Part shown: in pieces, positions 1-10,957 of the stretch | Numbering within the stretch: the stretch's first letter is position 1 | Layout: every line of letters begins with the position of its first letter | Position numbers and translations under genes: made by a program | Assembly (NCBI GenBank): GCA_025716855.1 | Contig: JAIXMQ010000098.1 | Span: forward strand, 1 to 64,000 | DNA: 64,000 nt | Direction of reading: 5' to 3' | Origin: Pilaira anomala | Lineage: Eukaryota; Mucoromycota; Mucoromycetes; Mucorales; Mucoraceae | Notes under the pieces: generated by a model | Told to the model about the DNA's origin: nothing | What the model saw: only the letters and a program-made list of their open reading frames with translations | Database searches by the model: none

Positions 1-172
1 AGCAAAGCGATGTTGCATCATATGTTTAATAGTTGAGTAGCTACACCTATTAAACCAGAACAGATATGAGTAATAATCCGGGCTGACTCTTGTATTTAAA
101 ATAAATAATATATGACAGATCTTGTATATATTCATACCTTACATTATGTGCTTTGGGCAATAAATAAAGGTA
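1..172. repeat. Left terminal inverted repeat of the Tc1-like element
   Basis: It pairs with 1617-1796 on the opposite strand, and its inner edge is the shared AAAGGTA at 167-172. The outer edge is cut by the window start. Confidence 0.8.
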
Positions 173-376
173 AAAGATCGTCGGTACATAATTGAATTAA
201 GTCATTGTGTTACCTCGATTGAGCGCTATGACAGGGTAATCCAGTACCTGTCATATCTCAGATACAAACACCTACACTGTTCTACTTACATCATGCAAAA
301 CTAAAAACATAAAATAATAAACTATATATCACGCTAGACATTAGAGCTGATATATAGACTAAATAATACTATAACA

Positions 377-1426
377 TTATGCCATTAACAAATCTTTAGT
401 AATAATATAAATAGTCGCATAGTTTAGAAATATGGAGCTCTCAGTTAATTTTGAATAAAGAATAAACCCCCTTTGTTCGTTGTCATTTAATTTATCGCCT
501 TTTATTTTATTTTTATAAAACCTTTCAAACCGAATTCCAACAGCCCAAGGTACTCTAAACACATGTGACAACACCTCGAGCAGAAATTGCTCCAATAACA
601 CTGTGAGAAGGAGCTTTGTCATGTCTACAGGGACTATGATGGCTTCCGTACCTTTCTTTGGCCAAGCTCTACTATGTCTCATGTTGATATGGAAGCCTGA
701 TTCATCTATAAAAACACAGTTTTTGGTAAAGTCCATATCAGTGACAGCCCACTTTTGAACCCATTCTAATCGTCTTTGCAAATTATCATCGCAATTTCTA
801 GGAAGTGATGCAGTGTAGCCACTTTTAAAGAAAGATTACATTCATCCTTCATAAACTCATGCACTCTAGACTTTTTTATCTCTAAACCCTCGAACAAACT
901 AGTCAAACTTTCAACAGCATCATTGATTACTGCTGACGGATTTTCATCAAAAAACTCAATTAAGTGCTGCTTGTGTACGTCTTGAAGCTTGGATACAGCC
1001 CTACTAGGACGACTTGATTTTTTTCCCATTTCGTAGTTGTCGGGATCACTCAAAAACGCCTTATACCAGTTGTTGGCGGTACTAGGACTTATTCCAATTC
1101 TTAAAGCAGCAGCCCGGGTGGACAGACCCTTTTGGATCTTCCAATAGAAAAAAAGACCCCTAGTTGTTTCATCATGAAGCTTGTATGTCCCTGTATTATT
1201 CAAAGACACTGGCTCATAATTTGGGCTCTCCCATAACATGGTCGGGAGCTCCACTGTTGGAACCACACTCAATGATATCAGCTGGTCTATTTCTGAGGTA
1301 TATTTCCATGTCTGTTAACTTGTCTAAGTGAAAAGGATCTCCTTCGATCTCGAAGTCCATGGCTTCAACTCCATTCTCATCTACAATGTTTCCAACGCCA
1401 TCTTCGTGTAAAAATAATAGGCTCAT
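377..1426 (-). pseudogene. Tc1/mariner-type transposase remnant, frameshifted and 3'-truncated
   Basis: Three overlapping reading frames on the minus strand together read as a Tc1/IS630-type transposase. The first (1426-1214) gives a short acidic N-terminus. The second (1272-766) carries a helix-turn-helix part (GLSTRAAALRIGISPSTANNWYKAF) region. The third (781-377) carries the start of the DDE domain with the first catalytic aspartate in FIDESGFHINM. Just after that motif the family-like continuation (VIGAISARGVV) is found only in another frame. Everything downstream, including the second and third catalytic acids, is missing or scrambled. At least three frame breaks mean no active enzyme can be made. 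Known for the family: cut-and-paste transposition at TA sites. It lies between the long inverted repeats at 1-172 and 1617-1796. Confidence 0.75.
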
Positions 1427-1616
1427 TTAAATATAATTAAGGAAAGAAAGAAATAATATAAAAGCCAAGACTTCCTTAGCTACTAATTTAAATTCGAAAA
1501 CTGTTCCAATTTAAGTTCAAATTTTTTATTATTTTAATATTGTAACTTTACCAGACTATTTTCAAAAATTGTGCCTCTGAGTTCAAAAAGTTTTTCATTT
1601 TAGAGTGGAAGCACTG

Positions 1617-1796
1617 TACCTTTATTTATTACCCAAAGCACATAATCTAAGGTACGGTATGAATATATACAAGATCTGTAATATATTCTTTATTATAAAT
1701 ACAAGAGTTAGCCCGGATTATTATTACTCATATCTGTTCTGGTTTAATAGGTGTAGCTATTCAACTATTAAACATATGATGCAACATCGCTTTGCT
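1617..1796. repeat. Right terminal inverted repeat of the Tc1-like element
   Basis: It is the reverse complement of 1-172 with a few mismatches and 1-5 bp indels. The 290 bases between this repeat and the hairpin at 2089 hold nothing recognisable; part of them may still belong to the element. Confidence 0.8.
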
Positions 1797-2088
1797 TCCT
1801 ACAAGTACTTTACTAATATAGTGTCAATTTTAATTATTCGATCTAAACTTGTAATAGGTTTTGGATTGAATTATCAGAATTTAGTGTTAATTCTACATCA
1901 TGTATTTCCCATAGTCCGATAATAATTTTATAATATTGTATTGTGTATCAATTCGTATTGATATGTCAATCTTTAAGTAATATAGTCATTTATTGTTTAA
2001 ATGAGAGTTATGTAATATCCTTTTTATATGAGTAGTATAGGTCAAATACAACACTAAATAAAAATTTGGATTATACAAAAAAAAAAAA

Positions 2089-2110
2089 TTGACGCCCGGT
2101 AGGGCGTCAA
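2089..2110. repeat. Short perfect hairpin
   Basis: TTGACGCCC and GGGCGTCAA are separated by GGTA, giving a perfect 9-bp stem. It extends into flanking A/T runs with one slip. It stands out as a GC patch in AT-rich DNA. It could be the end of a mobile element or a structured RNA end; nothing decides between these. Confidence 0.6.
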
Positions 2111-2190
2111 ATTTTTACAGAATTAATTCCTGTTTGAGTGGAATTAGGGCTGAAAAATAGCGAAAAAAGTATTGACTAGAATAGTAATAA

Positions 2191-2367
2191 TAAACTTTAA
2201 ATTTTTTTTCCACAGCCAAATTTCAAAATGTGTGACGATTTAAAAAAAAATTGACGGATTAGTCAATGTTGGCCAGTATTTCTTGCCAATATTGACCTTT
2301 TGTGAATGTTTTTTGAAATTGTTACACATTTTGAAATTTTGCTGTGGAAAAATAAGTTCAAAGTTTA
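2191..2367. repeat. 177-bp foldback palindrome (MITE-like)
   Basis: The left arm starts TAAACTTTAAATTTT and continues TTCCACAGCCAAATTTC. The right arm ends GAAATTTTGCTGTGGAA, then AAGTTCAAAGTTTA, as its reverse complement. A nested inner palindrome (GTCAATGTTGGCC ... GCCAATATTGAC) sits at the centre. The whole unit can fold into one long hairpin. There is no coding capacity. It abuts the LTR-like repeat that starts at 2368. A non-autonomous foldback element is the best reading; no flanking target duplication was found. Confidence 0.6.
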
Positions 2368-3188
2368 TGTGATGCATGTTCTCTATTGAAGTAGGAAAAA
2401 ATGTGAGCACCACGCTTTAAGGTTGCGAACCAAGGTTTAAAAAAAAAAAGAGAAAAAAGGAAGAACTTAGATGAGGGAAATGTAGAGGTTGTCAAAAGTT
2501 ATCTTTAATTTACGAAGGAATAAAGAATTCAATTGAGCAGAGAAAAAAAAAGAAGATGTATTCTTATATAAATTAGGAATGGCTCTCTTTTAAAATATGT
2601 TGATATTAGGTCTAAAGGTCACTAACAATACACGAAGTATATATAATGCGTAATAGACGAAGATGGTCAACGGAACACATGTAATGATTATCAATTCTTA
2701 TAAAGATAGATATGTTTCACTCGCTAATTGTTTAAGGTCCACCAATATATATCTCTTATGAATAAGAGTTCTTTATTGACGAGATGACTTAAGATAAAAA
2801 AAGTATGGTTCGTTCTCTATAGCTTTAAAGCCTAAAGATGTATGCTTTTTATTTATGTAGATTGTGGGATCAGATATTATTCTTAAAAGAAAGAAATGTT
2901 TCTAAAACCACTGAAATACGATACGTTTAGACTTATTCCCTTAGTGTATTCTAAGAAAAAGATCACTAAAACGGTTTCTTTTGATATGACAAAAGAAGGG
3001 AAAAAAAAGAAAAGAAAAGTTTACACTACCTTAGCAAGTGTAGAAAAAAAAGAATAGATAATAGTTTTGAGTGAGAATTTTACTGAAGAACTTATTTAAA
3101 AAGGAAAAAAGGGAGTATTTATAAAGAAAAAGAAATAAGGTTTGACGATAGAAGAAGAGATAGGAAACAGGTGTTTTTAACAAAACAA
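2368..3188 (+). mobile_element. Solo-LTR-like repeat, copy A (3' end lost)
   Basis: From TGTGATGCATGTTC onward this stretch aligns through its length with the repeat at 13544-14411 (same strand) and 15200-16382 (opposite strand), with scattered substitutions and indels. Homology stops after ACAAAACAA at about 3188. The terminal CAGTCGTTACA present in the other two copies is absent and a poly-T run follows, so the right end is truncated or replaced. No coding capacity and no target duplication are visible. It is more diverged than the other two copies and so probably the oldest insertion. Confidence 0.65.
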
Positions 3189-4284
3189 TAGACTCTCTAT
3201 ATAAGAATGAAATCTTTTTTTTTTTTTTTTTTTTTTTTTTTGGTAGTTAAAGGCAAATGACTGTGTCTGGATTGAATCAATTACTGGTATTTGCTGTTTC
3301 TATTCCATATCTATACAAGTTAATGAAGCCTGTTTGTGCTCATAAGTACTCAACTAATTTTTTTTTTATTAATGTTCTTCCCTCTTGTTGAGAACAACCT
3401 GCCTTTTTTGGTACATATTCTTCCTCTTTCTTTTTCTTCAAGACCCGGTTCTTTTGCCTTAACAACTGATCCTGATTTTTGGTGTTTGCCTTTCTTGATC
3501 TAGTAGACTTTGTTTATCTCGTAATAGTCTTTGGCGTTCTTAAACAAACATAAGCTGCTGCTCCTCTTGTTCTTCTATCTATTTACCACTTCCATTTTCT
3601 CTAATCTTATATTGGCCTCATCATCCTTGTTACTACTTGGACCGGCAAGTTGGACGCAACAGGTAAGATACAGACGCCCCGAAAGATGCCAATACCGACA
3701 CATTGACTAGTAAATCATCTTGACGTCCAGTTGGATTAAATAGGGATGACTTTATATGAAGTAAAGTATCATGAAGGTACTTTTAAAGCTAATAAATCTG
3801 TAAATTGACTACGCATTTCTTTTAGTCGTCGGACAAATTTCATACTTAAAAAAGTAGCATTTCTTTATCAGTTTACATGCTACACACTTTGTCTTCAGTA
3901 GATATATTTTTCTGGTGTAATCATAGGTAATTAGATCAAGCGATTCAAGACAAAAATAAGTTTTGTTTAATAATAATAATAAAAAAAAAAGAAGTTACGA
4001 ATAAGGGCTGTATATAAAGTAACCGACTTTAAGAATATGAATACATACAACGAGGATGTTTTATTCGCGATCACTATCAACATACCATTTCCGACTATTG
4101 ATTTGTGTATGAACCCTCTTTTTTTTTTGTATGTATGAGTTACATTAAAGTACATTCCAATGACAGTGTTAAGAAAGTATGATCTATAAACGTATGGGTG
4201 AGTATATCGATATGTCCTAATTATGTCATGAAAAAAAAATAGTCTGCTAAATCTTTACATAATTTTTTATATCATCGTATAATT

Positions 4285-4400
4285 CCCGCTCTATTTAAGG
4301 CCGCAAAAAATTGAGACTTCCACGGCCTTTCTTGGCCTTATTTCTGACTTGGGAAATTAAAATATGACTTTAAATCGGAAACGGCCTTAAATAGAATGGG
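4285..4400. repeat. 116-bp short inverted-repeat element
   Basis: CCCGCTCTATTTAAGGCCG (4285-4303) and CGGCCTTAAATAGAATGGG (4382-4400) are inverted repeats with two mismatches. They enclose a further small inverted pair built on GGCC. Size, lack of coding capacity and terminal inverted repeats fit a miniature inverted-repeat element. A convincing target duplication is not visible. Confidence 0.5.
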
Positions 4401-4772
4401 TTAGCTATATCCAAGTTTTTGGATTGATCAGCTATAATTTGTTGAAGTTGGATAATCTCATTTGTACTTGTAACATTTACGAAGAAATAAACCTACATTG
4501 TTGCTTTAGTATTTTAAGTCTTATATGTATATGTATTAATCAATAAACTGTCTAGGCATTACTTGTAACTTGATAGTATGATCCTATTGTTGTTGGAATC
4601 ACTATCTTTTTTTTTCCACTAAATATCGAATAAGTTCTGTTAAAATATAGTTACATGTACATTTTACTGTAGCTGAGACCTCAATTTCGACCCTATCTTT
4701 TATTAAGGGTCTTCGTATAAAATTTAGAGAATATAATTGGTTTGTCCTTGAGATTAAAGGGTTGTAAACTGT

Positions 4773-4817
4773 AAAATAAAAAGGTACGTACGAAACTGTG
4801 CGTACCTTTTTTATTTT
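4773..4817. repeat. Imperfect hairpin
   Basis: The left arm AAAATAAAAAGGTACGTACG and the right arm GTGCGTACCTTTTTTATTTT form a stem of about 19 bp with two mismatches and a 5-nt loop. Its function is unknown; it may be a tiny foldback element. Confidence 0.45.
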
Positions 4818-5018
4818 TAAAGACGATCTTCATTTGGTAAGTTTGTACTACTAAGTAATATGTTGATTTCTCATTGGTAGATTTAGACTCACGTCAAATA
4901 AAAAAGAGGCTGGTTCCGTTAAATTGTAATTCATAATCAGATAAAAAAAAAACCCTTTTTTTTTCTTCTCTCCTTTTCCTTTTTCTTTTTTATTTTTTTT
5001 TTCTGAGAAAAGAAAGGG

Positions 5019-6762
5019 ATGTTTTCTAGGCCAAAAACAGTTCGGTGGTATGCGTTGACGCTATTCATCGTTTTCTTAGTGGTTTTATTTTCAGCAAATT
5101 TCGATAGTACAGCATTTATTGATCAACAACAAGTGAGTACTAAAGTAAATGTTACTGTTGCTCCTCCTGTAACTTTACATGTGAATGAACCAGGTAATTT
5201 ATCTTGATTGTATTACCTATCTTAAGTGAGTTATTTAATTGTTTTTAAAATAGTCATTAAACAAAATGAAATTCGTCACCTATCTACCATGTACGACATA
5301 GCAGTAACACATGCTCCTTTAAATTGGACAGGTAAACAAAAAAAAGACTTTATTTATATATTTATAGAATTAATATTTATAACATATACAAATAGAGCAA
5401 GATTTGACGTTTTTTAAATCTGTTGCTGGAGAAACAGTTTTTTCGCAATTGGCAGTCATCCCAGAGGCTCATGAAAAGCCAGATTTTACAAAAATGGTAG
5501 CAGCCGAAAGATTATTTAAATCTCTCTTTATGTATTTTGATCCAATTATATCTCAAAATGCCAGTAGTGATCCATCAATTGAACACAAGGAAACCTGGGA
5601 ACTATACCAAAGATTAGAGAGTACACTTTATCCATGGATATACCCGTACTGGAAGAACGCGTTTCACATTAATAACCAAACAATTGGACAAGGTATTGTC
5701 ATGTGCGTAGGCAACAACCAATTTAAATTTGCTGCTTCGTCTATTCGTGCTATTCGACAAGTATTGAAGTGTGATCTTCCGATTGAAATCTTTTTTATTC
5801 GAGAAAATGATTTATCTATAGCCAAACGATCTTACTTGACTACTGAGTTTAGTAATATTCGTCTCATGAAATTAGATGATTATGTAGGTGACTATTATAC
5901 AAGATTTGGTGGTTGGGCTATGAAACCTTTTGCCATGTTGGCTAGTAAATTTACTGAAATGATCATGATGGATGCTGATGTTTTTTTTCTTCAAAATCCT
6001 TCTCTTTTACTGAATGATGCTGGATATAAAAAGACGGGTAGTTTATTCTTTTATGATCGTACCTTGTTTCCTGATTGGGAGAAAGGTCCTGATTGGTTAC
6101 GTTCGTTTTTACCAACCATGAGTCCTTTGGTACCCAAAACACGATGGTTTCGAGGCACTTCTTCTCATGAACAAGAATCTGGTGTAGTTGTTATGAATAA
6201 GAAGAAATCTTTGTTAGGTTTATTGTCTACCTGTAAATTAAATGGAATTACTGAACGTGATGAAGTTGTATATAAGCATATCCATGGAGATAAGGAGGTA
6301 AATTATTATAGATCTGCATTTTAATTTATTTTAACTTATTGTGCATACACATTTACATAGACATTTTGGGTTGGTCATGAAATAATGCAGACACCTTATT
6401 CATTTGTGAAATCGTTTGGTGGAGTGATTGGTAATATGGGTCGTGGAGATGATGATGGAGAAACTACACAGGTATGTGGTGTCCAACTTCATTTAGATAC
6501 AGAAGGCTTACCTTTATGGTTAAATGGTGGATTATATCGTAACAAAAATAAGCCTCCACCACTTGAATATCTTAATTTCACTCATTATGCCGAAGGTGAA
6601 GATTGGCAGTTTGAAACACATTGTATTAAAGATACAGATAGGATTTTTGAATTACCAAATAGACAAAGATCAGTTGCTTTAGCTTCAATTAAAATAGATA
6701 TTCAAAGAATGAAAGATCAAGAATTAATAGATCAAGGAAAATGGGTTCCTAAAACATTATAA
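5019..6762 (+). CDS. Alpha-1,3-mannosyltransferase, MNN1-like (GT71 family)
   Basis: Four exons (5019-5193, 5254-5331, 5402-6297, 6361-6762) splice to an open frame of 516 aa. A cytoplasmic RPKTVRW tail and a membrane segment at residues 11-25 (YALTLFIVFLVVLF) make a Golgi type II anchor. The catalytic domain has FKFAASSIRAIRQVL, FGGWAMKPFAMLASKFTE and the metal-binding DxD motif as MMDADVFFLQNP, then the RGTSSHEQESGVVV region. These are typical of MNN1/MNT fungal alpha-1,3-mannosyltransferases, which transfer mannose from GDP-mannose to N- and O-glycans in the Golgi. The ATG is chosen because the membrane anchor follows directly. It ends only 14 bp from the stop of the convergent KTR-like gene. 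Exact acceptor specificity cannot be told. Confidence 0.85.
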
Positions 6763-6776
6763 AATAAAAAAAAAAT

Positions 6777-7966
6777 TTATTTAAAATGATCTATACAGCT
6801 ACTTTCATCATTTTCAAAATTATCTATAGGTTTACAATATCCTTTTTTCCAAATTGATTCTTGTTTAGGACAAAATGTATAAAACCAGTTAAATTTATAC
6901 CCAATATGTTTCCAAATATGAATTTGATCTTTTTTTAAGAATAATCCTGTTCCTAATGATTGTATTACTGCATCTGACCAACTTTCATAAAATATACCAT
7001 TTTGTTTATCCATAAATTTAAAATAGGTTTGATATGCTTCACTTTGAAAAAAACTTGTCTTTGCAATTTGAAAATTATTCCAAAAGAAGCAATAATTGTA
7101 ATCACCACTACTTGTATCCACCATTATATTATGATGATCAGTAGTACCATTCTCTATTAAATGATAATATTCCTTTTTGAATTGCGTCACTTGTCTATAG
7201 ACTGTAGGTACCGTTTCTGGTTGTCCGTAGGATGCTATTGAAAACGAGATTTGTTTATCATGATCTTGCATATATTGAAATGGATCAAATTCGATTGGAC
7301 AGGTATACTCTGTTCCTGCTTCAAATCTCCAGAAATAGTCTATTTTCTCCAAGCTTTGATGACTATAATTATTTAGTTCATTTTATTTTTGTAACTGTAT
7401 AATGTACATTTTAATAATTACTTGTATAAGGTACCAGCAAACAATCTTGATTTAAATCTAATTTTCTTTGTATTTGCTTCATTTTTGAATTGTAATCTTC
7501 TAGCAATAAATGCCCTAAAGAAACTTGTTGATTTACTATATCCATATTCTGTTGACGACACTCTTTGAAAACTGACACTTCCTTTAGTTAATGAAGATAC
7601 TAATTCTTTGTATTCCGTCGATAGCTCTTCAGCCGAGAAAATGATGTATGGATAATGGTAATTTTTATTAAAAACGTCTTCAATATTTCGAACTGTGTAT
7701 CGCAATTTATCAAGCGTTTCTCTTTTACTGTCAACAAAAGTAATGTAAGCTGCATTGAGTTTAGAGTTAGGCTGGGTTAATTGTAATGGTGGTGTATATT
7801 GCCATTGGTTATTGTAGATTGGCACAAGAGAGAGTGAAGGGATATAAAGTGGTATTGTGACGTAGAGTGACGTTTTAAATAGAAATATTGAGTATATTAC
7901 AATTAGTAGAATACAAAAAATTAGTGTAATAATCTTTTGTTTCAGCCTATTTAGTGAATATAACAT
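6777..7966 (-). CDS. Alpha-1,2-mannosyltransferase, KTR/KRE2-like (GT15 family), divergent
   Basis: Two exons (7966-7422, 7362-6777; 59-nt intron) give 376 aa. A membrane anchor lies near residues 11-30 (IITLIFCILLIVIYSIFLF), as in Golgi type II enzymes. The family core is clear: AAYITFVDSKRETLDKLRYT, then RLFAGTLYNH across the splice junction, YFWRFEAGTEYTC, ISFSIASYGQPETVPT, then NYCFFWNNFQIAKTSFF and the cysteine/tryptophan-rich end HIGYKFNWFYTFCP. KTR enzymes add alpha-1,2-mannose from GDP-mannose in the Golgi. The part between FQRV and RLFAGT is about 15 residues shorter than usual and lacks the YGGSESYRHMCRF signature, so the protein is divergent. A further in-frame start lies upstream at 8035 but would add a poorly conserved lead. 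The gene is convergent with the GT71-like gene. Confidence 0.8.
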
Positions 7967-8247
7967 GGTATAGTTGATATTTAGAAAAAAAAAAAAAAAA
8001 AAAAAACGTCCCATTTTTCTCGGCTTTATATACATACGGTTGAATAAACAATCAAAATCTTTTTCATTCTGTATGATTATAATTTCCCCCTTTTAACATG
8101 TATTTAAACTGATTTAACATAACTACAACGAATGTTTTGTGTGTGATGATATAATTTAATATAATATATATATATATGTATAAAGAAAAGAAACGGTTGA
8201 ATGATAGAAAAAAGAAGAATGAAATATTAAAAAAAGAAAATAATAAT
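7967..8247. other. Short intergenic stretch between two minus-strand genes
   Basis: It holds a poly-A run at about 7986-8005 and an AT dinucleotide patch near 8160. It serves as the 5' region of the KTR-like gene and the 3' region of RRB1. No gene was seen. Confidence 0.6.
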
Positions 8248-9978
8248 CTAGATACTGATAGTTTTGAAAATATTCAAACCAGTACTTGCTGTACTAATAA
8301 CACAACCAGGAATTTGTCTATGGAAATGTAACTCCTTAATATCTTCTTGGCCTTGATGAACGAATAATAATTGAGGAGGTACTTCAACACCTTCATCTGT
8401 TAAACGACCTTCTTGTTCAGTATCAGGTTCAACAGATAAATCCCAAAGTGTCAATTGATTATCTGCACCAGAAACAGCTAAAACAGATTCTTCGGTAGGA
8501 TGCCATTCAATAGAAGTAATAGGTCCATTGTGCCATTTGAATGTAGCAACTGGTGTAGGTTGAGAAGATCCTCCCTTGAATGTACGAAGATCCCAAACAC
8601 TGAAAATACCATCATCATGACCACTTGCTAATAAGTAAGAGGCCTTTTTATTCCATGTAATCACATTAATATCTGAGTTAGATGCATGAATACCGACTGC
8701 AGATCTCTTCTTATTACGTGTATCCCAAATTTTTACTGTTTGATCAGCTGAACATGATGCAAATACGTTACGTTCAGTAGGTGACCATTGAAGATCTTCA
8801 ACTGATGATTTATGTTCTCTAAATGCAACATTATCCGTAGTCATACCAGTAGGAGTTAAAAGGGAATGATAAATACGACCATTGTTATCACCAGTTAAAA
8901 GACTAGATATATATTTAAATCAACCGTTAAGCTCAAACTTCTTTTTTTTTCTATCACATACAAAATTAATATTATTACTTACCGACCAGCCTCAAGGCCG
9001 GACCAATCCATAGCATAACCTTCCTCACGTCCATGGTTGTTAATAGTATGTAAAGGCTTTTGGTTACTGGTAGCAGGTGTACCAGGAACTTCTAAACTTT
9101 GCATAGCACTGGTCAAATCCCAAACATGAACCTTACCGGTTTCTGACCAAGTAGCAGCAATATTTCTTTCAGATTGTTGAGGCATGACTCTCAAACGGTT
9201 AACACAACCATTATGAGGCATAGATCTATATTCAAGAACGGGATCTTCATCTAAAGCATCTGGATCATCCTCATCATCAGAGTCTATATACATGTGTTAG
9301 TCTCCTTTCATTAATCTGATTTATCATTTTTCTTACCATCTTGTTGAGTCTTGTGTAAAGAAGACATTTTCATCACTAAAACTTCGTTACTACGGTCACC
9401 AGGAAGAGAGGTACCAGCAGCAACATAAGCAGTAGCAGGATACTATAAAAAAAAATAATAATTAAAAACTGATTCTCCACCTCTTATATTTTTCCACACT
9501 CTGTCAAATCAACAACTTACATTTTTTCTTTCCTCACCCAATTTATCTTCCAAGACATCGAAACTCAAGAAAGGAAGACGAACATCGAGGTTATGAAGCA
9601 TAACGTATACGGATTGATCAGCTTCCAAAACTTCACCTTCAGCCAAAGGTTGACCAGGTAAATATAACTTTAAATCTTTTTCGGTATCTTCCTCTTCTTC
9701 CTTTTCATCCACATCCATACCTTTTATACATTTATCAATAAATTTGATACTTTTTTTTTCATTCTTATTGTTTACTTACCGTCTTCTTCCTCATTGGTCT
9801 CCATATCAGAGTTACCACCCTCAATCACTTCCTCTTCTTCAATATCATCCTCCCAGGCATCTTCGAATTCACCCATAGCATTCTTTTCCTCGGCAGCATG
9901 TCGTGTAGCTCCATTACCAAAGGCAGTCGCCTTGTTTTGGTCTCTTAATTCTGAATGATCAGCTTGACGTTTGGACAT
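8248..9978 (-). CDS. RRB1: Ribosome assembly WD40 protein, RRB1/GRWD1
   Basis: Five exons join to one frame from MSKRQADHSELRDQ at 9978. The N-terminus is acidic (EDAWEDDIEEEE and more). It is followed by the GRWD1 family block LYLPGQPLAEGEVLEADQSV and YVMLHNLDVRLPFLSFDVLEDKLG, then WD repeats such as NIAATWSETGKVHVWDL, NVFASCSADQTVKIWDTR, YLLASGHDDGIFSVWDLR and VLAVSGADNQLTLWDLS. It ends QEDIKELHFHRQIPGCVISTAS, also typical. The yeast protein is a nucleolar chaperone for ribosomal protein L3 in 60S assembly. Its ATG lies 120 bp from the left end of the Fanzor transposon, so its upstream promoter region has been displaced from that of the divergent TFA1 by a 6.3-kb element nest. Confidence 0.9.
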
Positions 9979-10096
9979 GGTATTTATTGGGTTTTTTTCC
10001 TGGCTAAAAAAAAAGAACCAGAAAAAATATTTTTTCTAGAGTTGCCTTCAAAAACTTTAGCAGTCAAGAACGTGACTTTTTTTTGGTTTTGACAGT

Positions 10097-10098
10097 TA
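10097..10098. repeat. TA target-site duplication, left
   Basis: A TA directly precedes the terminal CAGGGTTTCCC at 10099. A second TA at 14449-14450 directly follows the mirrored end GGGAAACCCTG. Confidence 0.7.
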
Positions 10099-10957
10099 CA
10101 GGGTTTCCCACTATTTTTGGGAATTAATATGGAAGTTAATGGGAAAAAATTTAAAAGTTAATAAAACCAAGTTTGAATGTTGATGGAATAAATTTTGGAG
10201 ATTAATTGAATAAAGTTTGAAAAAGTTAGTTAGTAATGTGATTCTTATATAGACGTTTTAAGGCTTTATCTGTATCAAGGTTTTCCAAAGCGATAACTTA
10301 GAAGGATAATTATTGTTGAAGACGAGGTTTTTTTTTCCCAGTTTGATTGGGTCATAGTTTTTTCTTTTGATTGAGTCTTTATGACTTCTCAAGAATATCG
10401 CAGGCTTCTGGGATGTAGACCTTAAGGTAATTACGATCTTCTTAAAATTTAATACAGCAGCAAGATCCCTGTTCCATAGTCGATACTTTATATTCTCTTG
10501 ATCCTTTTCAGTTAATGCCTGTTTCTCCAAACAGTTTTGATTTAAGCATCTAAAACACAAGTTATTTAAACCTTTCATTGATATAAAATATGTAAGAAAT
10601 ACCTTAAAAGCCCATGGCATGTTACTTTTGGATTAGACGAACGTCGGTATGGCCTTGGATTAATACATTCTTTAAAAGTTGCTAGCTTGTTTTCACAAGA
10701 AGGACAGATACTAGAAGTTTTGAACTCATCCAAAAAATAAACTTTAAACCCTTCTTTCGTAAGCTATTTCTTAATCCGTTTCCTTTAATGGGTTCGTGAA
10801 ACCTTGTGCGGGAAGCAGACCAGTTTCCCAAAATTAAGATACAATCCTTTCCAAACTTTTTTCTGATGTTTTTTGATAAACGTTTGGTTGATTGAATTTT
10901 ATTGATATGGGCACTGAGTTTCATCTTTCTAAAGGGGATTAAGTCTTTCTTTTTCTT
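10099..10957. repeat. Left inverted arm of the Fanzor transposon
   Basis: It is the reverse complement of 12714-13543 plus 14412-14448. It contains the 3' half of Fanzor copy 1 (zinc ribbon and RuvC-III) and about 160 bp of 3' non-coding sequence up to the terminus. Confidence 0.8.

Larger units (their letters stand above)
1..1796 (-). mobile_element. Decayed Tc1/mariner-like DNA transposon with long terminal inverted repeats
   Basis: Bases 1-172 are an almost exact reverse complement of 1617-1796. They share, for example, the stretch AGCAAAGCGATGTTGCATCA and the run ending AATAAATAAAGGTA, with a handful of substitutions and small indels. The element is therefore bounded by inverted repeats of about 170-180 bp. 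Between them lies a broken transposase on the minus strand (377-1426). The left outer end runs off the window, so the true termini and the target duplication (TA expected for this superfamily) cannot be seen, and the right repeat may extend past 1796. The family call rests on the transposase; the repeats are seen directly. Confidence 0.75.
3189..5018. other. Intergenic, no supported gene
   Basis: It holds a poly-T run (3212-3241), a foldback repeat (4285-4400) and a hairpin (4773-4817). About 3390-3730, read on the minus strand, has lysine/glutamine/glutamate-rich pieces scattered over all three frames with stops, such as ERQRLLRDKQSLLDQERQ. It may be a decayed coiled-coil gene but could equally be chance in A-rich DNA. 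The bases just before 5019 are T/A-rich and serve as 5' region of the next gene. Confidence 0.4.

Noticed and set aside
3390..3730. Possible decayed coiled-coil gene on the minus strand
   Set aside because: Lys/Glu/Gln-rich pieces appear in all three frames with stops; A-rich DNA gives such pieces by chance and no family motif was found. Mentioned only as a note.
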